A stretch of DNA of 64,000 nucleotides from Marthasterias glacialis (taxonomy: Eukaryota; Echinodermata; Asteroidea; Forcipulatida; Asteriidae). Under the pieces are notes generated by a model. The model saw nothing but the letters and a program-made list of their open reading frames with translations. It did not search any database and was not told the origin of the DNA. The stretch's first letter is position 1. Each line of letters starts with the position of its first letter. Below, one piece after another: positions 32,641-41,628 of the stretch. The DNA lies in the NCBI GenBank assembly GCA_911728455.2, contig OU452235.1, positions 11,270,634-11,334,633 on the forward strand, in the 5' to 3' direction. Position numbers and translations under genes: made by a program.

Positions 32641-33776
32641 AACACTGGCAGCAGGTAGTCTTGGAAAAAGGTTTTCCTACCAGTCATGATGTTTGGCTGT
32701 GTTTTGGCTACCATGGGGCTCATTGTGACGTCACTGTCCACCAACGTGATTCAAGTTGCCTTTCCAGTGCTGGTAGTTGGTAATGGTGTGGGGAAGGAGG
32801 TTCAGGGTTATATTGGGTAGCAAATTGAAGAATGTTTGATAAATACCAACTCCTCTCCCCCCCCCCAAAAAAAAAATAATTAATTAAACCTGCAATATGA
32901 ATTAAACTCATTAGTTCCTCCAAAGAGTAAATAAAGTGTAATTGGAATTTCTAAACCGCAATTGTTTTTCTGTAAAAGTATGTCAAACCTAAAACTAATT
33001 TTTCTACCAACAGCACATGCATGGATACTGTTTGTGCAGGATACTACCAAGAGCTCAACTTGGACTGTGTCTTGATATAAACTTTGCATTAGCCGCAGGA
33101 ATCGCCCATGGTGGAGCTTCTGTAAGTCTGGTCTGTTTGCCGCCTCTAGTGCAGCTATTAAGACGTATGGATGGAGGGGAACCATCCTACTTGTAAGCTC
33201 TGGTGGCCACCATATCGTGTGTGGCGCCCTGCTCATCACGCTGGCGAGAAAGAGCCATGGCTGTCAACTCGTCTCAAATACCTACAATGGACCATCAAAT
33301 TAAATATGAAGACAAGCTTGCATGGACATTTTGGATTTATCTTTATTGAAAAGCTACAACTTCTGGAGTATTTGTTGCGTGTCCGTTGACAGTCGATTCT
33401 CTGAAACTGCATGGCTCATCTATTTTGTGCCACACGCAACGTAGTTGCTAACCTAAGAAGGCTTCACTGGTGAGTCTGCTGCCGTCATGGTGACTAGGTG
33501 GACTTCTCGTCTTCTTGCTAGTCGTCAGTGTTCCTTTATACAAGTATAAAATATCATACATCAACACCACAATGGTATCAAATTCCGTGATTGTTGAACC
33601 CTGGTTGGACAGCGAATGGCTACCGTCGACTGGTGCCGCGGTCTTCGTGGATACCTCGGGACTCACCGTTGTACTGGTTGATATCGTGGTGAAGGCCCTG
33701 GGATTGGACCAAATGCCTACGGATGGATTGACTTCATCAATGGAATCTTCATGATTTTTGCTGGTTTTGTCCCCGG
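32641..33776 (+). pseudogene. Decayed SLC16-like (monocarboxylate transporter family) sequence
   Basis: Translated pieces in changing frames line up, in order, with an SLC16-type MFS transporter. GSLGKRFSY is followed, one base out of frame, by VMMFGCVLATMGLIVTSLST (from 32683; helices 2-3). Next come LGLCLDINFALAAGIAHGGA and SVSLVCLPPLVQLL (about 33056-33155; the family's LAxGxAxxGxxxG and PPL-Q motifs). After another frame change, YGWRGTILLVSSGG and VCGALL (from 33168) appear. WLIYFVPHAT is then followed by two stops and EGFTGESAAVMVTRW (33412-33500). TVVLVDIV (33667-33690) leads, after a further shift, to AYGWIDFINGIFMIFAGFVP (to about 33773). At least three frameshifts and two in-frame stops argue against function. 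The family call rests on recalled motifs, not a search. Confidence 0.65.
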
Positions 33777-34136
33777 TAAGACAACTTAAAGCCCGTTTTC
33801 ACCACTGTGTTTACTTTTTATAATTCATGTCCATATCCCATCATGGACGGCTGGATAAAAAAAGTGCTGAAATTCAAAGCTCTGCAAGTAATTATGAATT
33901 GCATAGGTACCATGCTCAAGCTTATTTTATTGTGACAGTCACAAATTAGTATGGTACTTCTATCAATTTGCAGCCATCTTCGTTTCTTCCTGTCAAACAT
34001 TGTACAAAGGCTGATGTGGAAAGACAAGTCCAACCTCTTGTCATCATAGCGAGAACCTTCATTTCTCAGGAAAGATGTCGAATTTGACAACCACTTCATT
34101 GTGACAAAGAACAAAATGTTAACTGAAGTATAGGTA

Positions 34137-34322
34137 CATTTCATAGAACTGCTTAAGCGCAAAAGGTACCTAAGCAACAAAATTGTGCTTATCAGATAAG
34201 GTTATCACTATTATCAGCCAGTTACCATGTCGCCCATCTGTGGCTGGTATATCCTGCTCACATTTGCCTACTCGAAATTTGTTAAGCAATATTTTCTCCC
34301 TAAGTAGCTCCATGGAAGTGGA
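34137..34322. mobile_element. Hairpin family 5 copy
   Basis: ATTTCATAGAACTGCTTAAG at the left; CCTAAGTAGCTCCATGGAAG at the right. Confidence 0.5.
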
Positions 34323-34959
34323 CTCAGGTCGTAATGAGTGACGGTTGAATTTAGCATCTTTCCCCCATTTCTCTATTGCTTTTGTACACACGCAACATGA
34401 CAAAGAATGCCAGGCAGCATGACAGGTTCATGTTTTTCCCCCAATTACGTAATTGTATCAAAGGTGGAATAGACTGACCCTTTTTGGTTTTATTTGACCA
34501 TTGTGTAGGTCCAATGGTTCCTTTGAACTCAGACACCATTGAATAATTAGTTTGTTTTCTTGGTATACGTACTTCCTTCCTTTATTATTAGGTTATTTGT
34601 TAGCTTTAAGTGGTTGTTATTCCCTGCTTCATTTCATTGAGCATGTTTCTTTGGATTCACCCAGTTGTAAATGATGTTCAATATGGCTTCGCTCTCGGGC
34701 TATTCTTACCAACGAATATACATGTAGTGCATACCTCGGGTGTTATCCCTTACAGATATAACAGTATCTGCAGCTTCTGCATTGAATGCCAAAGATAGTG
34801 GCAGCATAATAAATACATTTTGATCAGGAATGCAAACCAAGCCCTCATACAGGACTAATTGGATTATAAAACATGTAACAAGAGAAAAAAACACCCCACC
34901 ATCAGGGCCAAACGTTATCGAGCTGCCAAGCACACACATATTAGTAAAGCACAAAACAG

Positions 34960-35095
34960 CTGTGCTATAAACCAGAAAAACACCATGTCATATGTACCGG
35001 TTGTGACTGGTCTCCTGCTAAACTTTGCTCAGCAGAAGTTTGATAAGCAATACTTTTTGCCAAAGCAGCTCTATGAAATTGGCCCCAGGTCTGTG
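34960..35095. repeat. Repeat family 5 fragment
   Basis: CTTTGCTCAGCAGAAGTTTG and CAGCTCTATGAAATTGGCCC match the right half of family 5. Confidence 0.45.
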
Positions 35096-36257
35096 TCTGT
35101 GTACAATGAAACGTTGATACTGGAGTCAACCCCAGCACATCGGCAAACGGTTGCACAAATTAATTTATTGTCTCTGGTGATTTGTTTGTGACTTCAAGGA
35201 TTATCACCATGGTTAAAACACGGATGAAAATGTTGAGACTTTTATCTGAATTTAGACTTTGTTGTCTTCCTTGTGAAAAACAGGAGCTGTTACTTTATCC
35301 TTATATTGTTATAAGAAAACATTATCTTTGATCAACTCCTCCAACGCTACTGTTTCCAAAAGCTCCTTATAAGCTCCAGGGGGTTACTAAAACTAAAAGG
35401 TGGACATGCCATCATTTCAACGTACCTTCTAAAAATAAATTGGATCATGGTTGTATACTTTTGTTGTCAGCAATGACTCTCACCCCTGAGTGAAATACTA
35501 AGAACTATTTGCGATGTCATAGCAATCTTGACTTTTAAGACGTCTTAGGCTAATAGGCTTGGGAATAGTTTGCATTTTCATCCATTACTTTGAAAAAAGT
35601 GCAATGCCTCAGATAGAAGGCGCTCTCATTAGTTTCCAGACAGTCACGATAATGACTACAACATTTCTGAAGTATTTTTTTACGTTAGCATTTGTCATGT
35701 TTCCCCCAAAGAAAACTAAATTTTGTTTCGCTCTATTTATGAATTAGGTGGCTACGATGTGGCCTTCGTCACCACAGAGATTTTTCAGAAAACACCAGTG
35801 TGATACTACTTTTCAAACAAAAACTCATCCACCGGAACCGTTTATAAGGTAAAAACTTGTAGTTGTAGTTCTGTCAATAAAATATGCCAAAAGAGGGTTC
35901 AAAAAGGTCACACTGTGTGGGGATGAGGTTGAATGTTGACCATTTTCAGGCGTTTCGTGCGTGTCTTCCAAAGTACAGTCCAAAGTGACACAGTATTTAT
36001 TCCAAAACTATTTTCTGAGGAGGCATTGCCCTCGTTCCAAGACTACCGTGCTATCCGACGAGGTACACTGTAATTTCTGTTTTGCAATCTTACTAAGTTC
36101 ATGCATGATAGAATACATGTAGCTTCATAATGGCCCAATAGCGGATCAATTCTTCCTCAGAGTATACATTGAAATTTTAGTTGAAACAAGACGACACCCC
36201 AATCAGCTTGCAGTTCAAAAGAAAAATGTTTTGACTACAAAACAAAATACATGTAAA

Positions 36258-36457
36258 GTACATCAGTGGCGTAGCCAGCATCGTTTTGTAGGGGAGAAAA
36301 GGGTTGGGGGCTCGGATGTTTGAAGAGGGCAATTCCCGTCAAAAATGCCTGATCACAGCAAATTTCACTGCGTCCAGAGGCTGACGGGGGCAAGATTTTC
36401 CACATGGGGCGGCTGCTCCCCTTTGCCCCCCCCCCCCTGGCTACGCCACTGATGTAC
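36258..36457. mobile_element. Complete MITE with perfect terminal inverted repeats
   Basis: A 200-bp element with 21-bp perfect inverted ends (core CAGTGGCGTAGCCAG and CTGGCTACGCCACTG, flanked by GTACAT and ATGTAC). No coding capacity. Truncated relatives lie at 4091-4207 and 31454-31570. Confidence 0.85.
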
Positions 36458-38654
36458 ATAATTTGCATTGTTTTTGGCGCCTGTAGTGCAACATTCGTAT
36501 TATACGGTCCTTACCCCTCCAAAAATTCCTATTACGGAATTTTTCTGACCTTGAAGGATGCGGTACTCTGGCCCAAATAATTATTGCTTATAATTGGAAC
36601 AGGCTAACCACTCTTAAGTCCAAACATTTAGGTACTGAGGTACCATAGAGTGGGGCATATCGTGTGATATAGATGACATACAGATCCTTGTCATCAGACT
36701 GTTCCATTTCACTCGGCTTTGCCTCGTGAATTTGAACAGTCAATTTTTTCCTTTCGATAATATTCCTCCCACTCCACTCTGAGCCACTCAATATGTGTAT
36801 ACATGTAATATGGAGGGCCTCGAGAAAAATGTATTATAACAGGGTTAGGGGTAAAATGATTTATTTACTATTAAAGCAACGCGATCCAATAAGTTTCTTA
36901 CCTGGATCATATGGAAGTAATACTATTGTTTTCAGTACAAGGGAACAATTTAACGAAGAAGTCATTAAATAACACACAATGGACTTCATTGTGTTTACCA
37001 CATTCACTTGAAAGTTGTTTTTAATTCTTTATGACATTTACAATTGACACGTTTTTTATTCTTTAAAAATAAATATTCTTTAGAGGGAAATTAATTACAC
37101 ATTAATTTTATGATAACTTGCGGTATTCTGGGAATAGGATACGTTGGAACATGTACTTGTATTAACCAATGATAAATAATACACACTTTACAACAAGCTT
37201 GCTCAATACCTCTGGTAGCGGCGTTTCTTCACATGAATTAATTGCAACTCTAATTTTGACTTGTCCTATGACTTGAGATATCGACTTAATGAGTTTTTAG
37301 TTGGCTAAAAAAGAGCTGATGGTTGTAACGGACCAAAATAATGAGATTGTCACGGTGTAATCGCTTGATTGTGTTTCCACAAGTGTCAGAGTTCCACTTT
37401 GCTACATACATGTAGTTTGTTGCAGTTCTGAAGAACTGCCCAAAAGCCATTTCCCTCTCACACTCGGTCACTGCCTCACCACTTTCTCTTTTACACGTGT
37501 ACACAGTGCCCCATTCCATCACCATCACCCGTGCCCCCCTAGTTGACCTCTGTGCAATGTCTTCCATAAAATACCAACTGGTTCGTTCCTCTATAGTTTC
37601 CCCTATGTCTGCAATTTGTCTAAGCACTCTGATTTTAGGTTGCTTTGCAAAACTTGACCATTGCGTCAACGGATGGGCCACTTGTTAACTTGACAGCCTT
37701 TTCAGCTTTTATATTAAAGGGTGTGTTGGAGATTAACATAGGGAACTGTATGTACAGTGATGGTTATTGTATTTGTTAACGCTTAGCATGCTGTAAGGCT
37801 GTAACTTTTACCATGAATGTCCGTAAATCACTCTGTAAAGGCCCCTTGAAGGACTTTTAAAGGCCGTGTTCAAATGCAATATAGAGGCAAACTCTTGGTG
37901 GCGCACTACATGTATTGTAAATCATCAGAAGTGATGAATACGGCTTTGCTCAAACCAGGGAACGGTCCTATACCATGTAAACAATTAGCAAATCCCCCAA
38001 GAGCAAACACAAATGTTCCCAACACATACTCCATCGCTTTCTCACTCTCACTCAAACTCACAACGTTAGTAGCTCGTGCTGGCACGGGATACTCAGCGGA
38101 TCTGTTCCCATAAGAGAGTAAACTATCTGCAAATCGTTTCTGTCAGGCATGACCCCTTTTCCACAAAGGCCATGTTATAACGGATGTACACCTGAAATGT
38201 ACTTCAAGATTCAGTGTATTTTAGTGGTACCTATTTGCATTACCATGTGCAAGTTTTGGATATTCATTGGAAAGCTGTTTTCCATTCCTACAGAGGTCAC
38301 GAGTTATGATAATATCATTTTGTGAACCATGTTAATACTTAGTAGCGGCAGGTCATTATTTTGAAATTACAAACAGCTGGTAACTTAATTTCTATTATGT
38401 AAGGTGATGAGTATTTAGATTAGGTGGGGCTGGGGTTTATTGGCCATGATAGACCGTGAACCTTAATGATAACCTAAAAGAAATCCTTTACCGTCTGGCT
38501 TTCATCTTTGTATACTCGAGATTCCAGATCCACTTTTCGCAATATGCAAGAGGTGGTCTTACTCAAACCTGGTATTAAGTACTTTTGTTTCACCCTTGTA
38601 CGCAACTGCGACCCGGTCCCAAACAAAACCACCCTCATATTCAAATTAATATGG

Positions 38655-38742
38655 CGGTCTTAACGCACCGTAACGTAGCGTACAGAACGTAAAGTAGCGT
38701 ACAGCAAAGTAACGTAATGTAAAGTAACGTAACGTAATGCAG
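38655..38742. repeat. Minisatellite of GTAACGTAA-like words
   Basis: About nine degenerate units of 9-11 bp such as GTAACGTAGC, GTAAAGTAGC and GTAACGTAAT in a row. Confidence 0.7.
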
Positions 38743-39501
38743 TTTAATGGCTGTGGGGTATTTATAATTAACGCCACAAGTGCTCTTGATCTTAAAACCA
38801 TTCGTGATACGGTACCAAGAGAAATAGAAAGCATCGTCGTGTGAAACTTTTAACAATATGTTTTTAAGCGACATAAGATTAGTGGTATAATGCCGAAAGT
38901 CAAAGAAGCACTTCTTATTACTTTTACGTAAAAAAAAAATGTATCGAGTTTAATGGAGAACGACTAATTAGTAAGCTAAACAATGTGATTGTTTTCACAG
39001 CTTGTCGAAAGAAAAGTGTGTATCGAAAAGGTCACACAATAGTTGATGTTCAAACCCCCATCATAGATTGAAGAATACTGTACAAGTAATGACATTAATT
39101 TCTTTCGTAAATACATGTAACAGTGCTTCACTTTATTTTGATTAATTAATGTGCGGTTTAGATTTTCCTTCCCCCTCACGTGGTAGCCTCTACTAAAAGA
39201 ACGGCAGAGGACGCGACCAGACTAGCTTAGGATGTACCTGTATACTTATCTTGATCGACAGTAATCTGCTCATACTGAATTATGCCATTCTTAAAGGCAA
39301 AACCATGTTCAAAGATGTATTTTGTTATTTAAATCACATTCTAACAGGTTACACAACTAAATGCATTACGGTTTTGGTTGTGAAGTCCACTAATGATTCA
39401 TATGGGTGCTTCTCTGCTATGCGACTGAGCAGCAAATACAGCCTTGGGTCTTTCTTTGACAGCAATAATAGCTTCATGCCAGTGTGCCTAGAATGTTAAG
39501 G

Positions 39502-39507
39502 TTTATT
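39502..39507 (-). promoter_or_regulatory. Candidate polyadenylation signal of neuropeptide gene
   Basis: AATAAA on the minus strand, 196 bases after the TAG at 39703-39705. Confidence 0.5.
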
Positions 39508-39702
39508 TATCTGGAATTTGTTAAAGGAAACAACCCAATCGTAAAAATGAGTATCTGCTGTGGATAAACAGCTTCTTGACGGAGAACTCAGTCTGCCATG
39601 ACCCACGTGGACGTCACGTGCTACTGTATTGAACAATGGCCAACGATGTCGTCAAGTCATGCCAGTTCATCTGTAAATTAGTTCCTAAAAGGTAGACTTG
39701 CC

Positions 39703-41628
39703 CTAAGAGTCATCGACGTCAGCTGTAGTATCTCGTTTCTCTTCAAATCCACTTGACACCAAACTGTAACTCGGATCACTCTTTTTGTTGAACCCGCTAT
39801 TGAGGTTGGTGAGCCGGCTCGACCCTGCAAAGAGAGAGCGGCTTCGCTTGTCTTCCAATCCTTCCCAGGCATCTTGCACTTGGTCGCTCCTCTTGTGGAA
39901 TCCACTCCCTAAATGGGTCAGCCCGTTCGAGCCTGAAAACGAAGAGCGCCCTCTCTTTTCTTCGTTCTCTTGCCATACGTCTGCAGCATCGTCTCCTCGT
40001 TTATGGAACCCACTCCCTAAATGAGTCAACCCACTTGAGCCTGAAAAAGAAGAGCGCCCTCTCTTTTCTTCGTTCTCTTGCCATGCGTCTGCAGCATCGT
40101 CTCCTCGTTTATGGAACCCACTTCCTAAATGAGTCAACCCACTTGAACCTGAAAAAGAAGAGCGCCCTCTCTTTTCTTCGTTCTCTTGCCATGCGTCTGC
40201 AGCATCGTCTCCTCGTTTATGGAACCCACTCCCTAAATGAGTCAACCCACTTGAGCCTGAAAAAGAAGAGCGCCCTCTCTTTTCTTCGTTCTCTTGCCAT
40301 GCGTCTGCAGCATCGTCTCCTCGTTTATGGAACCCACTCCCTAAATGAGTCAACCCACTTGAGCCTGAAAACGAAGAGCGCCCTCTCTTTTCTTCGTTCT
40401 CTTGCCATGCGTCTGCAGCATCGTCTCCTCGTTTATGGAACCCACTCCCTAAATTGGTCAACCCACTCGACCCTGAAAACGAAGAGCGCCCTCTCTTTTC
40501 TTCGTTCTCTTGCCATGCGTCTGCACCATCGTCGCTTCTTTTATTGAACCCGCTCCCTAAATAGGTCAACCCACTCGACCCTGATAACGAAGAGCGCCCT
40601 CTCTTTTCTTCGTTCCCCTGCCTTGCGTCTGCACCATCGTCGCTTCTTTTATTGAACCCGCTCCCTAAATAGGTCAACCCACTCGACCCTGATAACGAAG
40701 AGCGCCCTCTCTTTTCTTTGTTCCCCTGCCATGCGTCTGCACCATCGGCGCTTCGTTTGTTGAACCCGCTTCCTAAATTGGTCAACACACTTGACCCTGA
40801 TAACGAAGAGCGCCCTCGCTTGGCTTCGTTTTCTTCCCATAGGCTCAGGTCTCCACCGCTTCTCTTATTGAAGCCACTGCCGAGATTTGTCAGCCCCCTG
40901 GAGCCTGAAAAAGCAGAGCGCCCTCTCTTGGCTTCATTTGCATACCAATCTTCTAAGAAATCACCTCTCTTATGGAAGCCACTTCCAAGATTCGTCAGCC
41001 CGCTCGAACCGGAAAAAGAAGAGCGTCCCCTTTTGACGGCTTCCTCTCTCTTATTGAAGCCACTTCCTACCTTGGTCAAACCTTTTGAGCCGCTGAATTT
41101 GGAGCGACCTCTCTTATTTAAGTTGTCTTCCCATAGGTCAGCATCTCCGTCTCTCTTGTGAAAACCACTGCCTACATTAGTAAGTCGGCTTGACCCCGCG
41201 AATGCAGAACGCCCTCTTTTTTCCTCATTGTCCAACGATACTTCATCAAATGCATCAGCGGAGTCTGCAAGATCTGGTTCCATCCGTTTTGAGTTAAAAC
41301 CGCTCCTCAGGTTGGTGAGTCCGTTGTTGAAGTTGACGGCCCCCCTCTTGCTGACGTCTTCAGCGTCAGTCAAAGACCTTTTGTTGAATCCGCTGCTTAG
41401 TCGTGATAGTTGCGAGGACCCATGGAAACTGTTTCGCCCTCTCTTAGAGCGCCACCCAGAGTTGAGATTCGTCAAGCCAGTGTGAAACGGATCACGTCCT
41501 CCGAGGGAAAGCCCCTTTGTCACCTCCTCTTCAAGCTCTTGAAGAAGTTCTTCGACAACTGCATCCCTCAGATCTTCCAACAGTATCTCATTTGTTTCAT
41601 CAGTCTCTTCGGTTTCCGGACCGAGTGG
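39703..41628 (-). CDS. Pedal peptide/orcokinin-type neuropeptide precursor, main exon (5' end missing)
   Basis: This is a 641-codon exon ending at TAG (39703-39705). It begins after an acceptor (GTGTGTGTTACAG on the minus strand) with an acidic propeptide (PLGPETEETDETNE, then LLEDLRDAVVEELLQELEEE). Seventeen peptides follow, flanked by KR (KK at the end), most of them 19 residues, for example GRSSFSGSSGLTHLGSGFH (four identical copies). They share LT-x-x-x-SGF(H/N). Early copies differ: RDPFHTGLTNLNSGWRS, GRNSFHGSSQLSRLSSGFN, GAVNFNNGLTNLRSGFNS. An eighteenth, SDPSYSLVSSGFEE, is degenerate. Acidic spacers such as GDDAADAWQENEE separate the peptides. SGF endings with multiple copies are typical of the pedal peptide/orcokinin family, known as neuropeptides and muscle relaxants in starfish. 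The precursor should enter the secretory pathway and be cut by proprotein convertases. The part after the acceptor contains no Met start, so the start and signal peptide must be on an upstream exon, which I did not find. Confidence 0.85.
   Translation of the reverse strand, partial: PLGPETEETDETNEILLEDLRDAVVEELLQELEEEVTKGLSLGGRDPFHTGLTNLNSGWRSKRGRNSFHGSSQLSRLSSGFNKRSLTDAEDVSKRGAVNFNNGLTNLRSGFNSKRMEPDLADSADAFDEVSLDNEEKRGRSAFAGSSRLTNVGSGFHKRDGDADLWEDNLNKRGRSKFSGSKGLTKVGSGFNKREEAVKRGRSSFSGSSGLTNLGSGFHKRGDFLEDWYANEAKRGRSAFSGSRGLTNLGSGFNKRSGGDLSLWEENEAKRGRSSLSGSSVLTNLGSGFNKRSADGADAWQGNKEKRGRSSLSGSSGLTYLGSGFNKRSDDGADARQGNEEKRGRSSLSGSSGLTYLGSGFNKRSDDGADAWQENEEKRGRSSFSGSSGLTNLGSGFHKRGDDAADAWQENEEKRGRSSFSGSSGLTHLGSGFHKRGDDAADAWQENEEKRGRSSFSGSSGLTHLGSGFHKRGDDAADAWQENEEKRGRSSFSGSSGLTHLGSGFHKRGDDAADAWQENEEKRGRSSFSGSSGLTHLGSGFHKRGDDAADVWQENEEKRGRSSFSGSNGLTHLGSGFHKRSDQVQDAWEGLEDKRSRSLFAGSSRLTNLNSGFNKKSDPSYSLVSSGFEEKRDTTADVDDS
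39889..40815 (-). repeat. 108-bp coding tandem repeat (peptides 8-16)
   Basis: Nine successive units of 36 codons, each encoding one 19-mer, KR, a 13-residue acidic spacer and KR (the last unit lacks the spacer). Peptides 12-15 are identical in protein and almost identical in DNA, so the array has been homogenised or recently expanded. Array length may vary between individuals and is at risk of misassembly. Confidence 0.9.

Larger units (their letters stand above)
33777..39500. other. Intergenic region without a recognised gene
   Basis: Besides the listed repeats, I see a 131-codon open frame on the minus strand (37286-37681) that starts with GTG, not ATG. There is also an exon-like segment at 35950-36062. 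I cannot assign either. The rest is AT-rich and has no recognisable features. Confidence 0.6.

Noticed and set aside
40035..40547. 170-codon plus-strand frame (repeats of SALSFLRSLAMRLQHR)
   Set aside because: It is the antisense shadow of the neuropeptide tandem array; the repeat keeps several frames open.
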